Source of the DNA: Bdellovibrionota bacterium
GTDB taxonomy: Bacteria > Bdellovibrionota_C > UBA2361 > JAFLCA01
Assembly: GCA_030584005.1 (NCBI GenBank)
Contig: CP129486.1
Coordinates: 1,919,933-1,983,932 of the forward strand
Direction: 5' to 3'
DNA length: 64,000 nt
Positions 56,548-64,000 of the stretch are shown here, in pieces. The stretch's first letter is position 1, and the number at the start of each line of letters is the position of its first letter. Below the pieces are notes generated by a model. The model was given only the letters and a program-made list of their open reading frames with translations. It made no database searches and was not told the DNA's origin. Made by a program: the position numbers and the translations under genes.

Positions 56548-56590
56548 GGGGCCGTCGGACTCACACTCCGGCGGCCCCGCCCGTTTCTAT
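56548..56590 (+). terminator. Rho-independent terminator of paralog A
   Basis: A 12-bp stem GGGGCCGTCGGA / TCCGGCGGCCCC (one G-T pair) with a 7-nt loop, followed by GCCCGTTTCTATGTTTT. It lies 26 nt after the stop. Its TCCGGCGG core recurs in the terminator of paralog B. Confidence 0.75.
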
Positions 56591-56655
56591 GTTTTGAGCT
56601 GTGCTTAATGTTCACTTGCGAGATGAAGCTCTCAGAACTCTCTTTGTTTTTTGTA

Positions 56656-56934
56656 CTAGCAGTCTTCGGGACTAGGTGGGCATCCTCCTACACCCCACCC
56701 CATAGGAGGTCGAATACAGCACATGCATTCAGTTTCACCGATTGCCCAGCTGAAGTGTGTGTCAAAGTCATCACTCCCAGAAAATGCATCCTCCGCCTCT
56801 CCCCCCTGCCTACAATACACATCCGCCGCCTGAATCCCCATATAGGTCACCGCCGGCAGCGCCATCACAGCAATAAGGGCTACCATGGTAGCGTATTCCG
56901 CGAGCGTTCCACGTTGGTCACGAATGATACGCAT
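56656..56934 (-). CDS. Orphan Flp/Fap-type pilin-like protein
   Basis: 92 residues. The start MRIIRDQRGTLAEYATMVAL followed by IAVMALPAV is the type IVb (Flp) pilin layout: short basic leader, Gly, then a hydrophobic helix with Glu-Tyr early on. The Glu is one place nearer to the Gly than usual. The C-terminal half is acidic, then rich in Cys, Pro and Gly (CMCCIRPPMGWGVGGCPPS). No tad/cpa secretion genes are in the window, so it is an orphan that would need machinery encoded elsewhere. It lies between the paralogs. Confidence 0.6.
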   Translation of the reverse strand: MRIIRDQRGTLAEYATMVALIAVMALPAVTYMGIQAADVYCRQGGEAEDAFSGSDDFDTHFSWAIGETECMCCIRPPMGWGVGGCPPSPEDC

Positions 56935-57157
56935 AGGAGCTCAGTTTAAAATTATGGCGCAGTAGCGCGCTTCCCCACCAAAAGGGATATCGACTTGTCG
57001 GTGCACTATCTAAAGAAGGATCTTGCCATTCTCTGAGCTCCCCGACCTACAAACTAAGAAGATCTCGTATGACACTTCCCCGGTTCCTCTTGGCGCATCG
57101 TCAAGCCCCCGCCCAATAAGTCCGATACAAAGGCTGGGGGAAGCACGCGCTACGATT

Positions 57158-57898
57158 ATGGAAATGTGGGGACTAAGGGCCGTTGCTCGGATTCTTGATC
57201 CGAAGAATACGCCGCGTATCGTAGCGGCTTGCTGCATCGTCTACTTTGTTCTTGCAATTGGTGTGGCCTCACACGCGCTCTTTTTCGCCCCCGGCCGTCC
57301 CGCACCAGCAGTCACCCTCGAAGTGCTCATTACAGTTGAAGATGACGGCACCCTGGCTGTGTCTGATTCGTTATTTACAGCCGAAGGAGATAAGGATTCC
57401 TTCATGGTGCGCTCACTCCCCCACCTCAAAGCCGCGCCACTTCGCGAATACCCGCTCGGCAGCCGCACCATAAACGCCGTGACACTTGACGGGACTGATT
57501 ATGAACCAGTCACTATGACCTACTATTCCCACTACTACGTGTGGCCCAAGTTGAAACCTGAACAGGTCGCCACCAATAATCATCAACTGGAAACACGCTA
57601 CCAGGTACAAAACGCCATCGTGAGCGATGGGAGTGAGCGGCGCTTTCTCTTAGGTCTTGGTCACTTTGGGAAACACATTAAACTCGATGCTCTAAAGGTA
57701 ACGCTGCTCCTAAAGGACAGCACCAAGTCCTTCGACCCGGCACTGGTGTTGCTAAAACAAGATAAGAACGCAATTACACAGCACACCAAGAGCGACAAAG
57801 CCGAGCTCAATTCGGTGACCCTCGCTGCGAGTAATCTTAGGGAACACGTGGGTTCACTATATATTGTTGGTAACTGGGTCGAATCTAAGGGTCGGTAA
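57158..57898 (+). CDS. Membrane-anchored protein (DUF2207-like N-terminal part)
   Basis: About 246 residues if started at ATG 57158; a longer frame begins at 57023. One transmembrane helix (IVAACCIVYFVLAIGVASHAL) near the start is followed by a domain opening VTLEVLITVEDDGTLAVSDS and FMVRSLPHLKA, recalling DUF2207 proteins (DGTLxVxE...R.IP). The rest of that family's membrane part is missing. Extracytoplasmic location is expected. It is on the plus strand between the two paralogs. Confidence 0.5.
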   Translation: MEMWGLRAVARILDPKNTPRIVAACCIVYFVLAIGVASHALFFAPGRPAPAVTLEVLITVEDDGTLAVSDSLFTAEGDKDSFMVRSLPHLKAAPLREYPLGSRTINAVTLDGTDYEPVTMTYYSHYYVWPKLKPEQVATNNHQLETRYQVQNAIVSDGSERRFLLGLGHFGKHIKLDALKVTLLLKDSTKSFDPALVLLKQDKNAITQHTKSDKAELNSVTLAASNLREHVGSLYIVGNWVESKGR

Positions 57899-57960
57899 CT
57901 CCAATGTTGCTGCAGCACTGAGCTACTCCAGTGCCAGTGCGCTCAGTACGTTCGATGGAT

Positions 57961-58101
57961 TCAGTGATCGGCCATTGGCTCAGGACCACCTGTTGCACTA
58001 CCCAGGAAATAGGTTGGGGCGGCATGGGTGGTGGTGGATGCGGTGAATGCTAAAAAGAGAGAGAGTCGGAAAAGCTTCCTAGAGTAATATTGACCTTTCA
58101 T
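57961..58101 (-). CDS. Possible short secreted peptide or gene fragment
   Basis: A 46-codon frame with a good signal peptide (KLFRLSLFLAFTASTTTHAA) and only about 17 mature residues (PTYFLGSATGGPEPMADH). No Shine-Dalgarno sequence is visible. It lies directly after the terminator of paralog B and probably is the 5' end of a decayed exported-protein gene. Confidence 0.3.
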   Translation of the reverse strand: MKGQYYSRKLFRLSLFLAFTASTTTHAAPTYFLGSATGGPEPMADH

Positions 58102-58121
58102 TTTTGTAGAAGCTAAAAGCA

Positions 58122-58157
58122 GCTGGCCCGCCGGATGGTAAGTCCGGCGGGACCAGC
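58122..58157 (-). terminator. Rho-independent terminator of paralog B
   Basis: On the minus strand GCTGGTCCCGCCGGA / TCCGGCGGGCCAGC, a 14-bp stem with one bulged T and a 7-nt loop, is followed by TGCTTTTAG. It lies 24 nt after the stop, like its counterpart behind paralog A. Confidence 0.75.
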
Positions 58158-58180
58158 CGCATCTGTTCGTGCCCTCCCTG

Positions 58181-58975
58181 TTACGGCCAGGGGATGGCTT
58201 TCGTTGAATGCACCTTCTTGGGGCAGCACTTGCGGCGCGCATAGGGATCCCTCACCCGGCAGGCCAGAGCCCCCAGTGCCATGCAGAGTCCAGTTCCCGG
58301 CGCCGGAATGGTCGTGACCTTCCAGGCCGCATAGTCATATGGAGCACCCAGGTTGTGCAGGGTATCAGGCCCCATCACGTTCGACTTGAACCAGTCGTGC
58401 TGCATTCCCATACCTCCGTTGGCGAAGCCGATGAGGGTGAATCCGACTCCCCCCCCTGACACAACTTGAGGCTGCACAGAGGCGAGGTAGTTCGCGCCCT
58501 GGGTGAGTGTGAGGTTAAGGAACTCGACATCGAATTCTGCGTACCTCATATTGTAGCCGCCGGTAGTGCCCAAGATGTCTCTCCAGTTGCTGTTGGAGGG
58601 ATCCTCGAAGAGGTGGAACAGCCCCTGCGGCCGGTTCTCCCCGTGGGGATCCGAAGCGAAATCGGACGTCCCATTGAACAGCATGAAGCGCCATTCGAGG
58701 GTGTCGATGTCACCCTGGTTCGGCTGGCCGCCGCTCCCAACATGCCCCCAGACGAGGCCGATGCGTGAGAGCTTCTGGCCGTTCCCGATCAGGTAGACAG
58801 GAGCATTGGCCTTCGAGATAGCCGTGTAGGTATGCCCCAACGGAATGGTCAAGTTCTCCCAATTCTCCAACTGGGTGCTGTCGCGGATGACATCCGCAGC
58901 AGCCTTGTTGACGGTGAAGACGCTGACGAGCAGCAGAGCGAAGAGAGAGACGACGACGTTGAGCGACCTGTTCAT
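58181..58975 (-). CDS. Secreted protein with PEP-CTERM-like tail, paralog B
   Basis: 264 residues from an ATG with AAGGAGGAG upstream. Signal peptide LNVVVSLFALLLVSVFTVNK ending AAA, then DVIRDSTQLENWENL. By eye well over half of the residues match paralog A, including VWGHVGSGGQPNQGDIDTLE and GFANGGMGMQHDW. The tail reads VTTIPAPGTGLCMALGALAC, then Arg-rich RVRDPYARRKCCPKK. It is the inverted copy of paralog A with leader and terminator also repeated. An adhesin or matrix function is possible; the family is unknown to me. Confidence 0.75.
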   Translation of the reverse strand: MNRSLNVVVSLFALLLVSVFTVNKAAADVIRDSTQLENWENLTIPLGHTYTAISKANAPVYLIGNGQKLSRIGLVWGHVGSGGQPNQGDIDTLEWRFMLFNGTSDFASDPHGENRPQGLFHLFEDPSNSNWRDILGTTGGYNMRYAEFDVEFLNLTLTQGANYLASVQPQVVSGGGVGFTLIGFANGGMGMQHDWFKSNVMGPDTLHNLGAPYDYAAWKVTTIPAPGTGLCMALGALACRVRDPYARRKCCPKKVHSTKAIPWP

Positions 58976-59028
58976 GACTGACTCCTCCTTCCCGAAGCGC
59001 CGAGCAAGGCGCGAGGGGATCGACTGTA

Positions 59029-59241
59029 TCGTGTCTCAAAGCCTGTCGCGAGCGCGAACAGAACCACTTTAGACACCACCGACATCACCCCTCAGTTTTT
59101 CTTATCGATCCTTTACTATCCCTGTTATGGCGAGGAGTGGTGACGGAGGTGCCTTGAAAACCTTCGTTACTCAGGAAGCTCTCCGCATGGTTCCACTTCA
59201 GCAACCAAAACCATGTGGAGAGCCTCGTAACCCCTCTACCC
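59029..59241 (-). promoter_or_regulatory. Conserved structured leader, copy B
   Basis: Counterpart of the leader of paralog A, on the minus strand. Part 1 (59241-59121) again has GGGTAGAGG, GCTCTCC / GGAGAGC, ACGAAGGT / ACCTCCGT and CCATAACAGG. Its inner stem is ATGGTT / AACCAT where copy A has AAGG / CCTT. Part 2 (59080-59029) has GTGTCTAAAG / CTTTGAGACAC around CTGT-CGC / GCG-ACAG where copy A has ACCGC / GCGGT. It ends about 55 nt before the ATG of paralog B. Each pairing is kept although bases changed. Confidence 0.65.
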
Positions 59242-59356
59242 TGCTCTCGGCTGATCAATGAACGACGACGATTTTCTTAACACAAAGAGCAGTGCATTGC
59301 AGCTAGGAACCATCGCCGCAACGCTGTAATGCGCGTATCACTTATAGTGTGCGGAG

Positions 59357-60544
59357 CTACCGCGCTAAGTCGTTGGCTATCCGCTGTTGCAGTTCAAGGA
59401 GATCCCCTAGTTCCTGATAGCTGCCGCCGCCGAAACGGCTTAAAGCATCCTCGACCTGCTTGATGATATCGAGAAAAGAATTCTCCCCGCGAATAAATCG
59501 CTCGACTGCAATATCATTGGCAATAGTCAAAACGGCAGGCGCAACCCCGCCTTGACGGAGAGCATGGCGAGCCAGCGCCACAGCCCGGAACCTCTCCGTA
59601 TCGAGCTGTCGAAATGAAAGCACGCCCATAGACGTCAGACTCTTTAGGGGCGCCGGTCGATAATAGCGCGGGGCGGGACAGCGCAGCGCAAAGGCTATCG
59701 GAAGCCGCATATCGGTTGCTCCGGCATGGCAAATGAGGGAGCCATCCGCAAACAAGAGTGCTCCATGCACGAAGCTCTCCGGATGCACGACCACATCGAT
59801 CATTGATTCAGCAAAGCCAAACAGCCAGTGAGCCTCTATCAGCTCTAGTCCCTTATTGAACATGGTTGCGGAATCAATCGAGATCTTGGGACCCATGCTC
59901 CAGCGCGGGTGCCGTACGGCCTGCTCTGGTGAAATGGAAGTCCACGCCGCAAGCGGCAGGTCAAGGAAGGGACCGCCGGAAGCAGTGAGCAGACAGGACT
60001 CGACCTGTTCGTCGGCATGACCGAGCAGCAACTGATAGATCGACGAGTGCTCGCTGTCCACAGGGACAATCTGAGCGCCGGAGGAACTTGCCGCGCTGCG
60101 AAGGAGCGCTCCGGCGGCTACGATGCTCTCCTTATTGGCGAGCGCCACACGCCGGCCAGAATGGGCGGCTGCAAGGGAACCATGAATTCCATCAAAGCCC
60201 ACACTGGCACACAGAGCGATATCAAACTCCCCCTGCTCAATGTAGCGATAGAACTCAGGCGCTGAGAGGACGCTGCTCTTGCTGGAGCGTTGGCCAAGTG
60301 CAGCACAAAGTTCTCTTCGCGCACCCTCATCAGCCAGGGAGACGATGGCCGGAGAGAACTCCTCAATAAGCGGAAGCAGCTTCTGCCATTGGCGGTGGGC
60401 ACTCAATGCTACGACTGCGAAATCTTCGCGATGTTCTCGCACAATGGCCAGAGCGCTCGTTCCGATAGACCCCGTTGCCCCCAACACAGCCAGCCGGGCC
60501 GGTGCCGGGCAAGCTCTCAACTCTGAAGGTGTGGGTACTAGCAT
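59357..60544 (-). CDS. dxr: 1-deoxy-D-xylulose 5-phosphate reductoisomerase
   Basis: 395 residues, second enzyme of the MEP isoprenoid pathway, making MEP with NADPH. Seen: LAVLGATGSIGTSALAIV (nucleotide fold), ALANKESIVAAGALL, IVPVDSEHSSIYQLL (metal-binding Asp and Glu), LTASGGPFLDLPL, and HPRWSMGPKISIDSATMFNK. Length is normal. It follows cdsA by 33 nt. In this gene order rseP should come next. Confidence 0.95.
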   Translation of the reverse strand: MLVPTPSELRACPAPARLAVLGATGSIGTSALAIVREHREDFAVVALSAHRQWQKLLPLIEEFSPAIVSLADEGARRELCAALGQRSSKSSVLSAPEFYRYIEQGEFDIALCASVGFDGIHGSLAAAHSGRRVALANKESIVAAGALLRSAASSSGAQIVPVDSEHSSIYQLLLGHADEQVESCLLTASGGPFLDLPLAAWTSISPEQAVRHPRWSMGPKISIDSATMFNKGLELIEAHWLFGFAESMIDVVVHPESFVHGALLFADGSLICHAGATDMRLPIAFALRCPAPRYYRPAPLKSLTSMGVLSFRQLDTERFRAVALARHALRQGGVAPAVLTIANDIAVERFIRGENSFLDIIKQVEDALSRFGGGSYQELGDLLELQQRIANDLAR

Positions 60545-60577
60545 GCGGAGCTCTCGTACAATTGAAATGTGCTCGCC

Positions 60578-61441
60578 CTAAGAGCTGTAATGCGCCATCC
60601 ATGCCAGCACGAGCGGGGCGGCGGCAAAGTGCCCATCCATCCGGTCAAGGATCCCTCCATGTCCTGGCAGCAGCGCACCGGTATCCTTCTTCCCGTGCAT
60701 GCGCTTCAGGTAGCTCTTTGCGAGATCGCCCATCTGCGCGGCAGTAATCACCAGCATCGCCAGGACCAGGGTCTGTAAGAGGCCGAAGTGCGCGGGGAGC
60801 AGCGCGCTGGCCGCAACAGCGGCAACGATGCCGCCGCCATATCCGCCGATGCTTCCACTCACGGTCTTGTTCGGCGAAAGCTGCGGCGAAAACTTCGCAC
60901 CGCCGACGGACCTACCCACGAAATAGGCCGCAATGTCATTCGCCGCTACTACCGTCGCCATCCAGCCTAGTGCCGTCGCACCCTGAGCTGCGCAAAGCAA
61001 AGCGAGCATCGAGGAGCCGCCCACGCTCACCATCCAGTACGCGATCGGCAGCTCTGAAAGGACGCGAGTGGCTGCCTCGATCGAACTGCGCGCCCGCCAA
61101 TGGATATAGTAAAACAGCGCGACCACACCCACGCTTTGCAGGATCAGATAAGCGCTAACCACGCGGGGGAACTGCGAGTACGTACAATCGCTCAACCAGC
61201 TCACTACCAGCATGGTCAGGATCGACCAGGCAAGTATTGCAAACTCTGTCCACATGTACTGCGGGGGCTCTGAGCGCAGCCTCACGGCCTCCGCACAGCT
61301 GATACATGAAAGTGCGGTAACACAGAGCAACGCAAGCTCGATTCCAATGCAGCTCGTTGCTGCCGCAGCCACCAAGGCTATAAGCACAAGCACCGCGATT
61401 GCTCCGGTCGTCAATCGCTTGCGCAGTTCAAGTGTGAGCAT
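60578..61441 (-). CDS. cdsA: Phosphatidate cytidylyltransferase
   Basis: About 287 residues from ATG 61441 (TAGGAGGG upstream); the frame is open to 61540 inside uppS. A membrane enzyme with about eight helices (AIAVLVLIALVAAAATSCIG at the start) that makes CDP-diacylglycerol for phospholipids. The signature lies near the end: MGDLAKSYLKRMHGKKDTGA and LLPGHGGILDRMDGHFAAAP. It overlaps the end of uppS by 14 nt. Confidence 0.93.
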   Translation of the reverse strand: MLTLELRKRLTTGAIAVLVLIALVAAAATSCIGIELALLCVTALSCISCAEAVRLRSEPPQYMWTEFAILAWSILTMLVVSWLSDCTYSQFPRVVSAYLILQSVGVVALFYYIHWRARSSIEAATRVLSELPIAYWMVSVGGSSMLALLCAAQGATALGWMATVVAANDIAAYFVGRSVGGAKFSPQLSPNKTVSGSIGGYGGGIVAAVAASALLPAHFGLLQTLVLAMLVITAAQMGDLAKSYLKRMHGKKDTGALLPGHGGILDRMDGHFAAAPLVLAWMAHYSS

Positions 61442-62237
61442 GCCCTGCCCTCCTATCCGGCTGTCGACAGCACCTTGGGTGTCTTGATCTGAGACTCGCG
61501 GTGAGGCCAAAGCGGCGCTCGCGCGTGCTGTACTCGGCAAGGCACCTAAGAAATTCCTCTTTGCCGAAGTCCGGCCACAGCACCTCGCTTACCACGATCT
61601 CGGCATAGGCCAGCTGCCACAGGAGAAAGTTGGAGATACGGCACTCACCGCTCGTTCGAATCAGCAGATCAGGGTCCGGCACATCGGGAGCGAAGAGATG
61701 CTGGCGCAGCACCTGCTCATCGATTGCCGCCACGCTCAATCGATCCTCCTTCACCTCCTGTGCAATGGCCTTGGCCGCGCGCACTATCTCGTCGCGACCG
61801 CCGTAGGAAAGAGCGAGAATCAGATCAAGAGACCGACCCGATGCGGTCTTCTCGATCGCCTGTTCCAGTCTCTGGCGCACCGGCGAAGAGATTCTGGAGA
61901 GGTCCCCGATGGCACGGAGACGGATGTCGTTCTTTATTAGCAGTGCCAGTTCGGACTCCAAATACTGCACGAACAGCTTCATCAGCGAATCAACTTCATC
62001 GGCAGGACGCTGCCAGTTCTCGGTAGAGAACGCAAAAAGGCTCAGATACTTTATGCCAAGCCGGCGCGATTCTTCGACCACCACCCGCACGCTCTTGGCG
62101 CCGGCGCGGTGCCCCTCAACCCGAGGCAACATCCGGCGGCCGGCCCAGCGACCATTTCCATCCATGATGATAGCCACATGCGCCGGAACTGCCGGAATCG
62201 GAGGGGTGCTTTTTGAACCGAAGGAAAATAGAGCCAT
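61428..62237 (-). CDS. uppS: Undecaprenyl diphosphate synthase
   Basis: 269 residues. The cis-prenyltransferase adds eight isoprene units to FPP, giving the carrier lipid for peptidoglycan and LPS. Motifs: VAIIMDGNGRWAGRR (catalytic Asp), YLSLFAFSTENWQRP, and DLLIRTSGECRISNFLLWQL. Typical length is near 250; the extra end (SLRSRHPRCCRQPDRR) is not conserved and arises in the overlap with cdsA. It starts 30 nt after frr. Confidence 0.93.
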   Translation of the reverse strand: MALFSFGSKSTPPIPAVPAHVAIIMDGNGRWAGRRMLPRVEGHRAGAKSVRVVVEESRRLGIKYLSLFAFSTENWQRPADEVDSLMKLFVQYLESELALLIKNDIRLRAIGDLSRISSPVRQRLEQAIEKTASGRSLDLILALSYGGRDEIVRAAKAIAQEVKEDRLSVAAIDEQVLRQHLFAPDVPDPDLLIRTSGECRISNFLLWQLAYAEIVVSEVLWPDFGKEEFLRCLAEYSTRERRFGLTASLRSRHPRCCRQPDRRAGHAHT

Positions 62238-62267
62238 AGGCAGGGCAGAGCGGCGGCGTGAAGGCGA

Positions 62268-62820
62268 TCACACCTCCATAACCTCTTTCTCCTTGACTCC
62301 CAACGCTGTGTCGATATCTGCGATATACCGGTCGGTGATCTTCTGAATCTCGTCTTGACCCCGCTTGGCGTCATCCTCGGACACTTTCTTATCCTTTAGC
62401 TGCCCTTTAAGGAGATCCATCGCTTCGCGTCGATGGTTGCGGATGGTCACCTTAGCTTCCTCGCCGTCCTTATGCAGCCGCTTTACTATCTCCTTACGAC
62501 GCTCCTCAGTCAGAGGCGGGATATTGAGCCGAATGAGGTTGCCTTCTCGAGAAGGGTTGAGCCCAGGTCAGACTGCTTGATGGCCTTCTCTATTCCATCA
62601 ACGGCCGAGGCATCGTACACCTGAATGGTGAGCATGCGGGGCTCAGGCGCGTTCACCATCCCAATTGAATCAGCGGGGTCTGGCTCCCGTAGTAGTCGAC
62701 CATGATTCCGTCCAAGAGCGAGGTCGTTGCCCGTCCGGTGCGTATGCGCGTCAGGTCCTTGCGGAAGTGCTCCACTGTTTTTTTGAGCTTCTCTTCGAAA
62801 TCGCCGTACTTTCCTGCCAT
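62268..62820 (-). CDS. frr: Ribosome recycling factor, two frame breaks
   Basis: RRF splits post-termination ribosomes with EF-G. From ATG 62820 the frame reads [20 protein letters not shown] ... [20 protein letters not shown] and hits TGA after LIQLGW near 62657. One added base restores [20 protein letters not shown]; a second break near 62560-62565 is again mended by one base, giving [20 protein letters not shown] and the normal C-terminus (...[10 protein letters not shown]). The mended gene has 184 residues, exactly the family size. Both gaps are at GGG runs. frr is essential, so sequence errors are likelier than inactivation. Confidence 0.9.
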
Positions 62821-62902
62821 AGCGGCTCCTTATCTATACATGGTTTCAAAAAGGGTGTTTTGAAACCGCTTCTCATGTCAAAGGGTCAGCACATGCAGCG
62901 CC

Positions 62903-63649
62903 TCAGCTCCGTGAGCCGCTTGCATCCTCGGCGGGCCCCACATAGGTACCAATTCGTTCACCACTCACGATGCGGCGCAAGTTCCCCGGAACACCAATAT
63001 CAAACACCACGATCGGCATGTCGTTGTCCATGCACAGGGAGATTGCCGCTGCATCCATTACCCGCAAACCCTTGCTCAGTACATCCATAAAACTGAGATT
63101 AGTAAACGGCTTGGCGCTCTTGTCCTTCATCGGATCCTTGTCATACACGGCGTCAACTTTGGTACCTTTGAGCAGCACCTCCGCGCCAATTTCCATGGCA
63201 CGCAAACTTGCCGCAGTGTCGGTGGTAAAGTAAGGATTTCCGGTGCCGCAGCCGAACACGATAACTCTGCCTTTCTCCAGATGGCGCTCGGCGCGGCGTC
63301 GAATGTACGGCTCCGCTATCTCGCGCATCTCGATAGCCGTCATCACTCGCGTCGGGACGCCCTGGCGCTCAAGGGCATCCTGGATGGCCAAGGCGTTCAT
63401 GACCGTCGCCAACATACCCATGTAGTCCCCGGTAACGCGATCAAGCCCCTGGCTGCCGGCCTGGGCGCCGCGGATAATATTTCCACCGCCGATGACGACG
63501 CCGATTTGGGTGCCCAGATCGTGAACCTCCTTCACCTCACGGCAAAGCGCCGAGACCACTTCGGGCGAAATGCCAAACCCCCTATCTCCAGCCAGAATCT
63601 CACCACTCAGTTTGAGCAGGATGCGGCGATAAGGGGCTTTGGTTGCCAT
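62903..63649 (-). CDS. pyrH: Uridylate kinase
   Basis: 248 residues. It phosphorylates UMP with ATP and links to the pyrimidine genes earlier in the window. Amino-acid-kinase fold motifs: [55 protein letters not shown] and [20 protein letters not shown]. Length is usual. It stands between tsf and frr, as in many bacteria. Confidence 0.95.
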   Translation of the reverse strand: MATKAPYRRILLKLSGEILAGDRGFGISPEVVSALCREVKEVHDLGTQIGVVIGGGNIIRGAQAGSQGLDRVTGDYMGMLATVMNALAIQDALERQGVPTRVMTAIEMREIAEPYIRRRAERHLEKGRVIVFGCGTGNPYFTTDTAASLRAMEIGAEVLLKGTKVDAVYDKDPMKDKSAKPFTNLSFMDVLSKGLRVMDAAAISLCMDNDMPIVVFDIGVPGNLRRIVSGERIGTYVGPAEDASGSRS

Positions 63650-63671
63650 GAGAGCATCTCTTTAGGAAGGG

Positions 63672-64000
63672 TTAGTGACCAGCAGAAATCGTTGCAGCGA
63701 CCTCCGCGGCAAAATCCTGGAAGCGCGCTCGATTCCCTCACCAACCTCAAGACGGATGAATCTGCGCAAACGAACCTTCTCGCCCGTCTTGATGCTGTAT
63801 TGCTCGACGAGTGACTTGATGGTGACCTTGCCGCTGTCGTCCCTGACGTACGGCTGCGCCTCCAGGACATGCTCCTGGAACCATTTGTCCATGCGGCCCG
63901 GGATAATCTTGTCGGCCTTAGCCTTCTGAGCTTCGTCGAGCTGGGCGATGATGATCTCCTTTTCCTTTTCGAGCACCGCAGGCGGCACCTCCTCTACGCT
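63672..64000 (-). CDS. tsf: Elongation factor Ts, partial, with a frame break
   Basis: The 3' part of the EF-Tu nucleotide exchange factor; the gene continues past the right edge. VPPAVLEKEKEIIIAQLDEA, GRMDKWFQEHVLEAQPYV and the end RRFIRLEVGEGIER are typical. After GEGIERA the present frame gives an atypical tail stopping at 63662. One added base near 63720-63727 yields QDFAAEVAATISAGH and a stop at 63672, the expected EF-Ts end. As tsf is essential in most bacteria, this looks like a sequence error. Confidence 0.88.

Overview
The window reads as a chromosomal stretch of a GC-rich Gram-negative bacterium, most probably of the former Deltaproteobacteria (Desulfobacterota, Myxococcota or a neighbouring lineage). 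Two gene orders point there: pyrR-pyrB-pyrC-carA-carB-greA and tsf-pyrH-frr-uppS-cdsA-dxr...rseP-tsaB. An Omp85-type outer-membrane barrel, several lipoproteins and a LolCDE/Att-like ABC operon show an outer membrane. No tRNA, rRNA, CRISPR array, transposase or integrase was recognised. The exact taxon cannot be fixed from the sequence alone.

Layout. 0-7 kb: DUF1501/DUF1800 secreted-protein pair (the DUF1501 frame is broken twice), a nucleotidyltransferase-like protein, and a GGQ ribosome-rescue factor coupled to a TPR-like protein. 7-14 kb: an untracked 56-residue ORF, a VLCAD-like acyl-CoA dehydrogenase, an Omp85-like barrel, a 24-residue lysine-rich peptide with its own terminator, an M29 aminopeptidase and an HDOD-like protein. 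14-21 kb: a secreted subtilase, a lipoprotein, ErpA, class I aldolase and a secreted metallopeptidase. 20-24 kb: ABC ATPase, FtsX permease and AttH-like lipocalin in one operon. 24-29 kb: a STAS-like protein, a secreted protein, and an iclR-acyl-CoA dehydrogenase-HPt operon. 29-37 kb: dapA, a lipoprotein, rpoD, dnaG, thiolase and greA. 37-45 kb: the pyrimidine operon, with a candidate leader-peptide attenuator before pyrR and a large palindromic element between carA and carB. 45-52 kb: an M20 deacylase, small envelope proteins, an NtrC-type regulator with a degenerate receiver partner, rho behind a long leader, tsaB and rseP.

53-59 kb: an accessory block of about 6.3 kb sits between dxr and rseP, genes that are normally adjacent in this gene order. 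It holds two inverted paralogous secreted proteins with a PEP-CTERM-like 'VPAPG' tail, an orphan Flp-pilin-like protein, a membrane-anchored protein and the relic of an addiction-module antitoxin. Both paralogs are preceded by the same ~180-nt leader. Its stems are kept between the copies while loop-proximal sequences change in a compensatory way, so it is a candidate undescribed structured RNA. This is the most interesting signal in the window.

59-64 kb: dxr, cdsA, uppS, frr, pyrH and the 3' part of tsf. frr carries two and tsf one single-base frame break although both are essential genes; with the two breaks in the DUF1501 gene this suggests indel errors near the ends of the window rather than true pseudogenes.
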